Part shown: one piece after another, positions 48,050 through 59,130 of the stretch
How the letters are laid out: each line of letters begins with the position of its first letter
Numbering within the stretch: the first letter of the stretch is position 1
Assembly (NCBI GenBank): GCA_015680685.1
Contig: MNCI01007621.1
Coordinates: 1,489,957 to 1,553,956 of the forward strand
From: Gnetum montanum
Lineage: Eukaryota > Streptophyta > Gnetopsida > Gnetales > Gnetaceae
Direction: 5' to 3'
DNA length: 64,000 nt
Position numbers and translations under genes: made by a program
The notes under the pieces: generated by a model
The model's database searches: none
What the model was told of the DNA's origin: nothing
The model's input: the letters and a program-made list of their open reading frames with translations, nothing else

Positions 48050-48870
48050 TTATGAGTGACGAGGTACCCCTACACTCAACCATACGAATATGAGCATTCT
48101 CACGTGCGATCTGGTTGAACTCTATAGAAGGACTAGTTGTGGCACCTAGATAGTTAGCCTTAGGTCATAGTTCGCTATCTTCCCACCTGGACTAGTATTA
48201 TATTTTTCATGTATGGTTTAGTCCAAAGTGAGGTGTATGATGTGTTCCTAATCTAATGCTACTCTTGAAGGCAATGGAAAGATAATATTAACTAAACTAA
48301 GCTAAGAAGGGAAGGGGAAGAAAATCTAATCTAGCCTAAGTGCGATGAGCATACATTCCTTGATCATCCGTACACTTCTTGGACTTCGTGCACAACTACC
48401 CCTGGGATTACCAAGCCCAGATCCTAGGTACACCACTAGGTTACCAAGTAATCACACTTAAATGCTCGTAATCAAGTTGTACTCATTCCACGTTACTAGG
48501 AGATAAGGATGAGAGAGTACTAATTAGGCAAGCAGTAAATAGCAATTAAATAAATAAATAAACAAAGTGAATGCTGCAATGATGAAGTAATCTTGATCTT
48601 TATTGCTGGTCATGTGCATGTCCAAGTACGTCACACTCGAATAAAGGATGTCGTACAATTACATTCACCACACTGCGGGCAGACACAGGAAAATAATCTA
48701 TCTTTGGAGGGATCAAACTGCCAGAGCTTTGCTACTCCTATTCTAAGTTATGAAATAAGGGAGAGCTACTTCTTATTTATAGACATTGTGGCGTACTGCG
48801 ATATCGTAGGGGATGACGCGATATCGCGGGATATGTGATATCGTGGGGGATGCGATATCGTGTCCCATCA
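48050..48870 (-). repeat. 5' LTR of A2
   Basis: 821 bp, on minus from TGATGGGACACG (48870) to CTCATAA (48050). U3 carries four GATATC palindromes in 48797-48862, several within GCGATATCGC; TATA box at about 48775-48782. Confidence 0.88.
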
Positions 48871-48875
48871 AGAGG
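48871..48875. other. Target-site duplication of A2 (right)
   Basis: AGAGG, identical to 40576-40580. Confidence 0.88.
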
Positions 48876-49366
48876 TTTCTATTCTTAGCTTCCAATCTCC
48901 TTAATTCTATGTTTTCTTTGACTAGTTGCTCTTGCTATTGATGGATAAATTCAGTTAACTATTATTTATGCACATTAATTGTTTGTAAGAGATGGTTTTC
49001 TACAGTTAGCTACACATTCTCCTGGTGGGTCAGATCCAAGGCCTTTTGAATCTTATGTTAAATGGCCTCTACCAAGGATCGATAGAACACCATCATCTTC
49101 ATTGTACCCTCAACCCCTTTCAGCCTAGTGTGAAGCTATTCAAGAGCTTCATCTCTTATCAATGCTAGGTTGAGAAATGTAGGGTTGACAATCTAGGCTC
49201 TTAATTTAACAGCTTTAGCATACAAGCATTCATTTAGCTCTTTGGTTATTTCAAGTTGCCCTTGGAAAATAATGTTCTTGACCCTTGCACATAGTTTTCT
49301 AATGAGGCATGGAAAGAAGAATGCTTTCCTTCCATGTTTATTCTCCTTAAATTGCTTCTCTATCTC

Positions 49367-49371
49367 TAGAT
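49367..49371. other. Target-site duplication of T (left)
   Basis: TAGAT before the T 5' LTR. The same five bases are at 58358-58362. Confidence 0.88.
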
Positions 49372-49555
49372 TGAAACACCACAAAATTTTGAGTCTTGAC
49401 GTCTTAACTAAAAATTTGGCTAAGTGTCAAAATGGTGACACTTTGTCCAAATTTTTCTAAGTGTTAAGGGTAATAAGCTCTAAATGCCAAATTTGCAAAA
49501 TTTTTCTAAGTGTCAAAATGATGACACAAGCTACAAAATTTTTCTAAGTGTTATG

Positions 49556-49750
49556 CTACTCTCTAACACTATAGTTGTTACGCTCGATACTATAGTTGCT
49601 ATGCTCAGCACTGTAGCTACTATGCTTTGGCATTATAATTGTTACACTTGACATTGTAGCTATTATTCTTGGCATTGTAGCTATTATGCTTGACATTGTA
49701 GCTACTATGCTTCGCACTATAGCTATTACGCTTGACACAGTAGCTGCTAG
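49556..49750 (+). repeat. 21-bp tandem repeat in T 5' LTR
   Basis: About eight to nine imperfect copies of a unit like GCTCGACACTGTAGCTATTAT. The short minus-strand ORF reading repeated ATMSSIIATM-type text is a by-product of the repeat. Confidence 0.85.
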
Positions 49751-50399
49751 GCTCTGCTACGCTCCAAGCATAGCCAACACATAAATGGCCAATTTTGCAG
49801 AATTTTCTAAGTGTTGTGCTATGCTCCCATTGCCCCTGCTATGCCCTAGAGCGTAACCAGCACCTCAGTGGCTAGTTTTGCCTAAGTTTCAAGCCAAAAG
49901 CTATCAAGCTAGCTTAGCATAGAATAGATATTTGGTGAATTTTCTAACTCCTGAGGCTACCCCTCCTACTACACTCTAGAGCATAGCTAGCATAGCAAGA
50001 ACAAAGACTCTAATTTTTACTAGATTTTTCTAAGTGTCCATGCTACACCTTGCTCCTAGGCAGCGTCCTGTTTCCCACAAGTAACATGGGATGAGCATAG
50101 TAACCAAAGTTGGAAAATGTTTTGAACTTTTTCTAGTCACCTCTAAACATAGAAATTTTTTTGATTTTTTCTCGTAGTCCCACCTACCTTATTGCCATGT
50201 GGTGCCTAATCCACATTTTGGGATAACCCTAGCCCTATAAATACCCCTATGCCCTAATGTTTTGGGAGGCTTGGCTTCCATTTTTCATTAGTTGGGCAAT
50301 TGGCACTTTCATTTGCCATTTGGCATTTTGGCATCTTGGCACTTAGCTCCATGGGTGAATGAGATCCAAAGCACACCACACCAACAAAGAGGCATCCGT

Positions 50400-50530
50400 G
50401 TACTACACGATACACCACAGCCCCATTATAGCCCTACACTACATGGTACACTATGATCCCATTGTAGCCCTGCACCACACAGTACGCCATAGCCCCATTG
50501 CAATCCTATAGAACACTGCACAGTATACCA
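50400..50530 (+). repeat. About 36-bp tandem repeat in T 5' LTR
   Basis: About three to four copies of a unit containing GGTACACTATAGCCCCATTG, downstream of the TATA box in presumed R/U5 DNA. The 3' LTR has the same array at 57690-57830. Confidence 0.75.
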
Positions 50531-50968
50531 TGATGGCCAACCTACCAAGCATGGTTCATCATAGGGAGTGCCAAACTTCATGGCCCAACAACACTGAGAC
50601 TATGACTACACTCCCACTTTGTCTATTATACACTGTGTACCTTCTGAGACCCTTTTGGAGTTAACTACACTTCCATTTGGGACGGTGTTCCATTTTTCTC
50701 TCCCATTTTTAGCATTTTCTTGCATATTTTTTCACTTTTTCACGCATTGTCACATTATACTATGCTTGGGAAGTAGTCTCCATGGGTTGACACCCTCATT
50801 TTGGTTGAAACCCTTGGCTACACTTGCCCCCATTTTGTGGCTATGCTTTACACTTAGCACTGTGAAACACCGCATTGACACTTAGTACTATTTTCATGTC
50901 ACTTGCATTTGCATTTCGACTAATCATGCTAGCCTCCCCCCCCCCCCCCCCCCCCCCCCCTCCCCCCC

Positions 50969-51083
50969 NNNNNNNNNNNNNNNNNNNNNNNNNNNNNNNN
51001 NNNNNNNNNNNNNNNNNNNNNNNNNNNNNNNNNNNNNNNNNNNNNNNNNNNNNNNNNNNNNNNNNNNNNNNNNNNNNNNNNNN
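50969..51083. other. Sequence gap (115 N)
   Basis: Undetermined bases following a C tract of about 33 bases with one T (50936-50968). By comparison with the 3' LTR (58200-58320) the true content is LTR sequence. Confidence 0.95.
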
Positions 51084-51095
51084 CCCTTGGTGATT

Positions 51096-51243
51096 CTAGC
51101 CATCGACATTTTCGGTTATTATAATTTTTGGTGCTAGAAGGAGGGCCTTGCCATTTCCTTCTACATTTNCCTAGCCATCGACATTTTCGGTTATTACAAT
51201 TTTTGGTGTTAGAAGGAGGGCCTTGCCATTTCCTTCTGCATTT
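51096..51243 (+). repeat. 75-bp tandem duplication of T LTR end and primer site
   Basis: 51096-51170 and 51171-about 51243 are nearly identical, each holding the LTR end (TTAYA), the primer site TGGTGYTAGAAGGAGGG (51129 and 51204) and following leader. An N at 51169 marks the junction. It is either a real duplication or a gap-joining artefact. Confidence 0.8.
51204..51220 (+). other. Primer-binding site of T
   Basis: TGGTGTTAGAAGGAGGG, six bases after the LTR end TTACA. TGGTGTYAGAAG-type sites complement the 3' end of a leucine tRNA, but I am not sure which tRNA primes this element. Confidence 0.5.
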
Positions 51244-51439
51244 TCTAATTGTTGTTGCATGTACTCTCTCCACCATCAATTGGTGTAGATTGGACTCTGT
51301 CATTAGTTCCCATGGAACCCTGCTGGACAAAAGCCAAAGAGTATCTTGAGCACTTAACCAAAATTTTGGGTCCTTGGGAGAGCATAGCTAGCTCCAACAT
51401 AGCAAGTGTGCCTCCAACGTAGCAAGCGTAGCACCAAAG

Positions 51440-51765
51440 TTAGCCATTTTCAATAGCTTTCAAAGTTAGCATTTTTTTTCTACATTTCCATAATTAGCAT
51501 TTTTTCTACATTTCCATACTTAGCATTTTTTTTCTACATTTTCATACTTAACATTTTTTTGCATTTTCATACTTAGCCAAATTTCTACAGTTTTGTACTT
51601 AGCCAATTTTCTATAGTTTTACACTTAGTCAATTTTTTGCAGTTTCCACACTTAGCCATTTTTTTATATTTTTACATAGCCATTCTTCTACATTTTTATA
51701 CTTAGCCATTTTTCTACTACTGGTAGACTTAGTCATTTTTTTTGCAATTTTCAAAGTTAGTTGTT
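51440..51765 (+). repeat. About 30-bp tandem repeat in T leader
   Basis: Ten or so imperfect copies of a unit like TTAGCATTTTTTCTACATTTCCATAC between primer site and gag. It is followed at 51815-51905 by three copies of a unit containing ATGACRTTAAACTAG. Confidence 0.8.
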
Positions 51766-51899
51766 TTTTGCAAATAGCAACTCTCACAACTTGATCTATG
51801 AACATCAATCAAGATTAATCTACTATGACGTTAAACTAGCAACGATCATCTGCTATGACATTAAACTGGAAATGATCATCTTCTACGACGTTAAACTAG

Positions 51900-53300
51900 A
51901 AAACCCTACAACCAACAATCTAATCCTATGCTATGCAACCAACACAAGCCCAGCTAATGCAACCAATTGGCACATCCCCAAGCTTGGATCAGACATTCTA
52001 GCTGATCAAAAGTTTAATGAAGGAGATCAACCAACTCAAAGCTACCTCCTCTAAAACCATCAAGGTAGTGGACTTTTATCAGGATGACCTTGTAAGTCCT
52101 ATAGTCCCACCCCTAACTCTTCCAACTAGGGTCTAGCTACCTCAACTCACCAAGTACAATGGTAAAGGAGACCCCAATGCATACTTAGTCACATTTCAAT
52201 TCGAGCACCTACTCCTTCAAGCCAAGTCACATGTCATCATGCATGTTCCCCATGTCACTCATTGGCAAGGCCTTAAACTGGTATCGTGCACTACCTAAGG
52301 CCTCAATCTCTTCTTTGGAGGATCTTATAAGCCAGTTTGTGACATACATCAGGTACAACCTAAAGCTTGAAGCAACCCTTGACTAGCTCATGCAGATCAA
52401 GCAAGGGCCCTTAGAACTTATGCCAAAATTCCTCCAATGTTGGGGTATTGCATTGATGTGAAATGTATGAACCCTTAGCAAAGATGCACCTACTGGCCAT
52501 CTTCAAGGGTGTAGTGAACGACTTCATTAGGTCCAAACTATATTACCTAGTCCTAAAGTCTCTTAGCCAAGCCTTTGCCCAAATGAAGAGCATAGAGGAG
52601 GTAGTGCAAGCTAGCAATGACTTGGCCTACATGGCCTACAGAAACCAACATGCATGCAAGCAAAATGCAATAGTGGCAATAGTGGCTGCAAGCACAAAAG
52701 AAACCAATTGGATCCTAACAGTTAAGCAACCCAAGGCCCCAGCTCACAAAGTCACCAACTCTGGTGCTAAGTCGCCTACATTGGTAAGGGCCACCACAAG
52801 GCCCAACTTTGAGTGCAAGGATCGCTCAAAGTATACACTGCTATTGATGGAACCCTTTGAACTACTGGAGCAACTCTTGAAAGCTGGAAAAATCTAATAC
52901 AAACATGTATCGAAGAATGTCTACCAAAAACATTATAGATACTACAAACTACTTAGGAGCCCCACCTTAGCAATACTGAACAAGCCCCCAATCCGAAAAC
53001 ACTTCAAGCTTGACCAATACTGTCATTACCACTAAATGTCTAGTCATAGTACAAACAACTATCATGCTTTGCAGGATAACCTGAAAAAATTGATAGAATG
53101 GGGCCAATTGGTGCTTGATGCAATGAGCCAATGCAATGCAAGTGATGCCCCCTATGTCATAAACTCCATCAATGTAGGTGACAAGTCTAAACCTATGCAA
53201 CAACCTTTTATGATTTGCATGCCTCCCAATAAGGCAAGGATACCCTTAGCCTCCACAAGTAAGAGGCCCCTCTTTGTTATCAAAGTACCACCTTAGGCAC
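51900..53300 (+). pseudogene. T gag
   Basis: Capsid core at 52115-52650: LPQLTKYNGKGDPNAYLVTF, then in shifted frames KALNWYRALPKASISSLEDL, DQLMQIKQGPLELM and a segment around FIRSKLYYLVLKSLSQAFAQ (52463-52897 is open). This is the order of the plant retrotransposon gag domain in Tat-lineage elements. At about 53012-53110 a decayed YCHYH...SHSTNNYHALQDNLKKLI stands where the family has a CxxHxxxGHxTxxC zinc-finger and an LKxxIExLI helix. Several frameshifts and stops. Confidence 0.75.
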
Positions 53301-54030
53301 CCACAACACCCTTTGTGGTTAAGGTCCCAGAGCAACCATATGCTAAAACATTAAACTGGCTTGATGCAGTAGCAACAACCACTAAGTAACCTTTTGTCAT
53401 CAAGGTGCCACAACAAGTTGGCCCCGCAACAACTCCTAAACCACCGTTTATCATAAGGATGCCACAACATGGTGGCCCCTCACCTATATGAAGCCCAACA
53501 GTGGGCAATCTCAATCCATCCTCCTTCAAAGGCTAACCCCACAGTAACCCAGGTAGGCCTACCAAATAGCAATGCAAGAGGATGAACAAGCACCTCACAA
53601 CCCCCATGGCTGGAACAAAGGTCATAACTAACAAGTAACAATTGAACACTAGGATCCTTGCACCCAAGCAAGCCAAGCAACCCAAGCCTAAGTCCCCTCT
53701 ATGAGAGATCTTTCTCTCAAGCCACATGGAGAAAGTCAAGGCCAACACAATGACCAATGACAAAGACTTTGTAGCTACATTAACCTAGGTGAAACAAACA
53801 CTCAAGCAAAAGAATACAATGTTGAGCTTGTACAACCTAGTCATGACCTCATCTACTCACTACCAAGCATTGGCCTAGATGTTGGCCTCCATTCCTATTA
53901 CGAAGGACATCCCTGTAGATGAGAACACCATTTGTGCAATGATGTTACCTCCTGCATCATAGGAATCAGGTTTAACATCCCTAGTGTTCCATAATGATGC
54001 AATTAAGGTCAACCCTGAATGAGGGGAGGT
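53301..54030 (+). pseudogene. T gag-protease linker
   Basis: A Pro/Ala/Thr-rich repetitive coding stretch with a unit around PFVIKVP.Q repeated about four times between 53250 and 53470. The text between there and the protease is low-complexity and frame-broken. No domain recognised. Confidence 0.45.
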
Positions 54031-54039
54031 TACTACAAC

Positions 54040-54742
54040 TCCACTATCCATTAGCATACATGTTGGGCATTACATGATTTGTAGAGTGCATGTCCATGAT
54101 GGTGCAGAAACAAACATATTCTTGTACTCTATCATTGACAAGTTAGGCCTAGCAAACGAAATCAGGCCAACCAAAACCGCATGTCTAAAATCCTTCAATA
54201 GATCATGTGTCACCATCAGGGATATAATCAACTTAGCCTTCATGGCAAGAGAGCAATTCCCTACCAATGCAGATTTCACTATCATAGAGGAGATGCTAGG
54301 CTTCAACCTGATCCTAGATAGGCCTTGGCTAGTTCAACTAGGAATCGTCTCCTCTCCCATCCACCAAGAAGTACACATTCCATACAAAGGTAGTCAAGTT
54401 ATCATCCACAGTGATAACATTCCTCCTCTGGCTACCCACAACATAGACATGGAGCAAGTGTTAGAGGTGGAGTTTCTTGGTGGTACACCTACAGTAGCCA
54501 ATGCAACGCCTAAGGCTAACACACCTGAACGAGTGGTTGAAGCCAAAAACCTTCCAAAGGATCTTAAGCTTTGTGCACCTCCTAATCCATGCCTGGTTAG
54601 GAAAAAACTACATGACCAAGACTTTCCTTTGGCCAAAAACACATTAAGTGCCTACTTACCCCTTGCCTCCACATGCCATGAATTTTTGGTTTTTTCTTGC
54701 ATTGCATTTGTTCATGCATTTACATTTCACCTGCTCGCCTAG
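54040..54742 (+). pseudogene. T aspartic protease
   Basis: An open 222-codon frame (54074-54742). It matches the Tat-lineage protease by VHDGAETNIFLYSIIDKLGL (family VDxGSSxNILP...LxKLGL), FTIIEEMLGFNLILDRPWL (family YNxILGRPWL) and the following SSPIHQEVHIPY. The active-site D-G-S/T is replaced by DGAETN, so catalysis is doubtful. No RT follows; after about 54640 the frame turns into a hydrophobic tail without similarity. Confidence 0.8.
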
Positions 54743-56646
54743 TTTACACACTGCTTCACTTTGTTTATGCATTTCTACGTTGTTTACACATCCATTCACT
54801 TAGCTTACAAATTGCATTTGAAAAACAAAAAAAAAACACATAAAAATAAAAAAAACATAAAATTACAAAAACACATAGCCTAAATAGGCCTTAAACTAGT
54901 AATGGCCCAAAATGGCCTTAAACTATCATTGTGGCCCAAAATGACCTTAAACTAGCACATGTACCCTAAGATGGCCTTAAACTACCATTACAGTTTGAAA
55001 TGGCCCAAAACTATCACTTCTCGCATTGCCTTCCTTTCATTTTTGCATTTTAACTTTGTTACACAATTGCCACTTGATGTTATTTTTCTAGTTGGTTTTT
55101 GTAAGATCTTGCAAGCACATAGGATGACTACGCATGCAACATCACACCTCACATAAGCAAGGTAAGCACTCATCCACCATGATGCAAAAAAATGGCACAG
55201 ATAGTCCATTATGACTACAAACTAGCACAACATATCCTTGGGCTACGATGTTAAATTGGCATTCATAGTTCATCCTTGGGTCATGAAGTTAAACTAGCAC
55301 AACATTAATCATTTGCTAAGACATTAAACTGGCACCCAGCAATCTGCTAGGACTATACACTAGCACATCACGGTCTACCAGGACCTTAAATTAGGTTCAC
55401 AGTCTACTAGGACTTTAAATTAGCATATTCCTAATCTGTTGGAGCACTTGCCATTGGTGAAATCATTAGGGCACTCACAGCATCATCGCCTCTTACCATT
55501 CTTCCAATCTTTTGGAGCACTTGCCATTAGTGCAACCTTTCAAGGACTCACAACATCATCACCTTGGCACTTTTACTGGCTTCCTGAGCACTTGCAACTA
55601 GTGCAGCATTTAATACATTTGCAACATCTTTGCATCCAGCACTTATAGCATCTTCACATTTGGCATTTGCACTTGCATTTTATATTGTGTGGTTTTCTTA
55701 TCTTCTCAGAGTTGCATTTGCAAGATGAAGCCTCAGAAGCGATCATGTAGAGATGCCTCTCATCATAGTGGCAAGCTGCCACATTGCTCTAATGTGCATG
55801 ATTGGTTTAGCAAAGCCAATCAAGAGTGCACATCCCTCTCCATCTCATTTTAACCTATACACATTCACTCTTGCATTCCCATACCCTCTTGCATTTCTCA
55901 CATTCCCTTGCATGCAAACCCTCTTATGCATACACACTATGAATGCACATGGCATTCTCTTCATGTCAATTGTAGAACCCATGGTGGATGTAATACAACT
56001 TGTCCCATGGAAAGCCTCTATTGGTTGGTCAAAGAATAACTGGATGTCACACAACTCATCCCTAGGAGGAAACACCTATCTTACAAATGTGACATGGTTG
56101 CATCAAAATAAAGCTCATCTACTCAATGGCCAACTTGTAGCTAGCATTCAATAGTAAGCCAAACCAAAAAGAGGTTCACCTCATAGCAAAGTAAAAAAGT
56201 AAAAAATGCAAAAAGAAAAAAAAGAAAAAAAAAGAAAAGAAAGAAAGGGGAGAAGCACATCCTCAAGAAATGTACAAGTGTTGTAGTTTCGTAATTAGCC
56301 TAGCCTTGGATTGACTTTGACTCTCTCATAAGCACCTTGACGAGGAGTCAACATTTAAGAGCAAGCCACTTCATGCCATGATCACCATTAGCCATGCTAA
56401 ATTTGCATCTTGCATTAGGATACAATGTTTGCATTTTATTTCCTCTACTTGCATTTCATCTTCCTAGCACATTGCCTACACACTTTGCCCTAGCATACCC
56501 TTATCCATAACACTCTTGAACATGGTGGAATGACACCCAATCTAGTACTGATGAGTGATGTTGGTGCCATGTTTGCTATGGTGTTTTGTAATTCTTTGTC
56601 AATGTCTCTTGAGCCACTTCTCCAAACATCAACAAAGAGGGGCCAT
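54743..56646 (+). other. T 3' non-coding region with repeats
   Basis: Contains CCTTAAACTA/AAATGGCC repeats (54885-55010), ACATTAAACTGGCAC-type repeats (55220-55440) that also occur in the 5' leader (51815-51905), two copies of a GAGCACTTGCCATTRGTG block (55440-55560), and a purine tract (56200-56250). The open frame 55753-56154 has no recognised motif. No RT remains here even in degraded form. Confidence 0.65.
56631..56646 (+). other. Polypurine tract of T
   Basis: AACAAAGAGGGGCCAT directly before the 3' LTR start TGAAACACC. Confidence 0.65.
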
Positions 56647-58357
56647 TGAAACACCACCAAATTTTGGGTCTTGGCATCTCGACTACAAATTTGGCTAAAT
56701 TTCAAAAAAATGGCACTTTGCCCAAATTTTTCTAAGTGTTGAGGGTAGTCAACTCCAACTACCAGATTTGCAAAATTTTTCTAAGTGTCAGAATGATGAC
56801 AGAAGCTGTAGAATTTTTCTAAGTGTTGTGCTACACTTTGAAACTATAGATGTTACGCTCGACACTGTAGTTGTTGTGCTTAGCGCTGTAGTTGCTACAC
56901 TCTAGCACTATAGCTATTACACTTGACACTATAGCTACTACACTTAGCACTGTAGCTGCTATGCTCAACACGGTAGCTGCTATGCTCGGCACTGTAGTTG
57001 CTATGCTTGGCACTGTAGTTGTCATGCTCGACATTGTAGCTATTATGCTCTAGAGTGTAGCAGGCATAGACAACACATAAATGACTAGTTTTGTAGAATT
57101 TTCTAAGTGTTGTGATATGTTCCCATTGCCCCTACTATGCTCTAGAATGTAGCCAGCACCTTAGTGGCCAGTTTTACCTAAGTGTCAAGCTAGAAGCTAT
57201 TAAGCTAGCTCAACATGGAAGAGATATTTGGTGAATTTTCTAACTCTTGAGGCTACCCCTCCTACTACATTCTAGAGCTTAACTAGCATAGCAAGAACAA
57301 AGACTACAATTTTTACTAGATTCTTCTAAGTGTTCATGCTACACCCTATCCCCAGGTAGCATCTCATGTCCTGCGCATAACATAGGACAAGCATAGCAAC
57401 CAGAGTTGGAAAAATTTTTGAACTTTTTCTGGTCACCTGTTGACTTAGAAAATTTTCTAAATTTTTCTCATAGTCTCACCTACCTTACTGCCACATGGCA
57501 CTTAATCTGCATTTTAGGCTAACCCTAGCCCTATAAATACCCCTGTGCCCCAATGTTTTAGGAGGGTTGGCTTTCATTTTTTCATTGATTGGGCAGTTGG
57601 CACTTTCATTTGGCATTTGGCATTTTGGCATCTTGGCACTTAGCTGTGTGGGTGAACAAGACCTGGAGCACACCACACCTGCAAAGAGGCATCTCTGCAC
57701 TGCATGGTACACTATAGCCCCATTGCAGCCCTGCATCGCATGGTACACTATGATCCCATTGTATCCCTACACCGCATGGTACATTGTAGCCCCATTGCAA
57801 CCCTATAGAACACTGCATAGTACACTATAGTGGCCAACTTGGTAGGCATGCTTCATCATAGAGAGTTTCAAACTTCATGACCTGATACCACCAAGACTAT
57901 GACTATGCTTCCACTGTGCATGTTGTACACTATGCTACCATTTAGGGTGGTGTTCCATATCTCTCTCCCATTTCTAGCATTTTCTTATATTTTTCTTACA
58001 TCTTTTTACATTTTTCATGCATTGTCACATTATACTATGCTTGGGTAGTAGTCTCCACGGGTTGACGCCCTTGTTTTAGTCAAAACTCTTAGCTACACTT
58101 ACCCCCATTTCATAGCTACACTCTACACTTAGCACTACAAAACACCACTTTGAGACTTAGCACCATTTTCACGTCTCTTGCATTTGCATTTCGGCTAACC
58201 ATGCCACCCCTCGATTACACCCACCACCCTGGTTGCAACCAACAAAGTTCCTATTCGATCAACAAGATTGTTTAGGCCCTTGTGTGAAGGAAGGGTTAAT
58301 GTTGTGCATCCATTAATCCCTCGATGATTCCAGCCATCAAAATTTTTGACCATTACA
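56647..58357 (+). repeat. 3' LTR of T
   Basis: 1711 bp matching 49372-51123. The 21-bp array (56829-57060) has about two more units than the 5' LTR. The TATA box CCTATAAATACC is at about 57530-57541. Ends CCATTACA. Confidence 0.87.
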
Positions 58358-58362
58358 TAGAT
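58358..58362. other. Target-site duplication of T (right)
   Basis: TAGAT, identical to 49367-49371. Confidence 0.88.
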
Positions 58363-59130
58363 AAATAAACTATGGAAGGTTGATGAGGAATCTCCCACTC
58401 GGAGTAGCACACGCATGGGTAGAAAAAGTAGTGATCTTGTTGGGCCTCATTGTGGGATTTAGGTGAAAGGCTACAATCTTGTAGTAAATTGTTTCTATCA
58501 ATGTGAGCACATCATTCTTCTTACACTCAATACATAGCAGCACTAAATCCATTTCCTTTTGATGCTAGGATCTATCTACATCAAAATATCAATGAGATTC
58601 ACCCTAGTTTTAGGCAACTCAAGTGCCTTAGTAATGACCTACACCAAGTAGGACATTGAAATATCCTTTATTTTGATTGTTGAACAAGCCTGCCTATTGT
58701 TCCAAAATAAGAACATCTCTTCTATATATCAGTCCTAATTGGGAGTGATAATTAACCACATGGAAGAGGTCTTCATTTGGTCCTACACTTCTTTAGATGC
58801 TTTCTCTAAGCAAGAGCCAAATTTTAACTCCTAGAGCATCATCTTCTAAAACTCCCTTGACTTTATTTGATTTAGGTAAGCCTCCATTAAGGTCACCTCA
58901 AGGTTTGCTTGCTGAGATGGTGCCTCATCTTGGTAGGAATGTTTTATTACTACTATTTCTTTTGGAATCTAATGAATGGATTCCACTTTGACCTCTTTCC
59001 TAAGAGGTCCTGTAGCATTAGTTGCAATTGGTTCTTCCTGGGCCTATTCTTGGCCCCTTCCCATTCTTGGTCGTTTCACCCTAGGTTGAGATGGTCTTGC
59101 TTTTTGTGTGTGTTTTCCTTTTGGTGCCAT
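58358..59130 (-). pseudogene. B2 ORF2, N-terminal piece
   Basis: Minus-strand start of the extra protein, opening MAPKGKHTQKARPSQ at 59130 with a basic head, then ELKFGSCLEKASKEV, YIEEMFLFWNNRQ and TIKIKDISMSYLV. These match MVELKFGSF, YLGEMYQIWHN and TIDIGGVSMDFLA of A1. After a stop near 58553 the frame 58370-58552 continues into the T junction. It proves that ORF2 is shared by the pol-bearing family B and the pol-less family A. Confidence 0.75.

Larger units (their letters stand above)
40581..48870 (-). mobile_element. Complete family-A LTR retrotransposon A2 (no pol)
   Basis: An 8.29-kb minus-strand element with LTRs at 40581-41378 (3') and 48050-48870 (5'), primer site, gag, spacer, internal promoter-like block, ORF2 and polypurine tract, flanked by AGAGG. 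It has the same plan as A1 and again no RT, RNase H or integrase. Gag is better preserved than in A1 (283 open codons) and ORF2 has fewer stops, so it is a younger copy or from a younger source. It was inserted in the middle of B2 ORF2. Confidence 0.9.
48871..49371 (-). pseudogene. B2 ORF2, middle piece
   Basis: 501 bases between the A2 and T insertions, including the open frame 49193-49384. KQFKENKHGRKAFFFPCLIR followed by KLC matches the TLPFPYLIRKLC block of A1, and further on coiled-coil-like LTVENHLLQTINVHK leads into LEAKNRNL at the A2 junction. The same interval in A1 is about 1240 bases, so the Pro-rich linker and MTPAEHED block are absent or shortened in family B. Confidence 0.7.
49372..51123 (+). 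repeat. 5' LTR of T
   Basis: Starts TGAAACACCAC. It contains a 21-bp tandem repeat (49556-49750), a TATA box (CCTATAAATACC, about 50234-50245), a roughly 36-bp repeat (50400-50530), and near its end a poly-C tract (50936-50968) followed by the 115-base N run (50969-51083). It ends TTATA at 51123; a duplicated copy of the end reads TTACA at 51198. Confidence 0.85.
49372..58357 (+). mobile_element. Non-autonomous Ty3/gypsy element T (gag and protease only)
   Basis: An 8.99-kb plus-strand element with LTRs at 49372-51123 and 56647-58357, target duplications TAGAT, a primer site starting TGGTG and a polypurine tract. The internal region carries a gag of the Tat/Ogre/Retand style and an aspartic protease, then 2 kb of repetitive non-coding DNA. 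No RT, RNase H or integrase is present, so it needs enzymes from another element. It was inserted into B2 ORF2; with one TAGAT removed the B2 reading continues (IYLEIEKQFKE). Confidence 0.88.

Noticed and set aside
49556-49738. Minus-strand ORF of repeated ATMSSIIATM text, also 56831-57034
   Set aside because: Translation of the 21-bp minisatellite in the T LTRs, not a gene.
49556-49750. CRISPR-like array
   Set aside because: Direct repeats without unique spacers, in a plant LTR; it is a minisatellite.
50875-51330. ORFs with Pro or Gly runs and X residues
   Set aside because: They span the poly-C tract and the N gap.
57485-57830. Cys/Tyr-rich repetitive ORFs on both strands
   Set aside because: Translation of the roughly 36-bp tandem repeat in the T 3' LTR.
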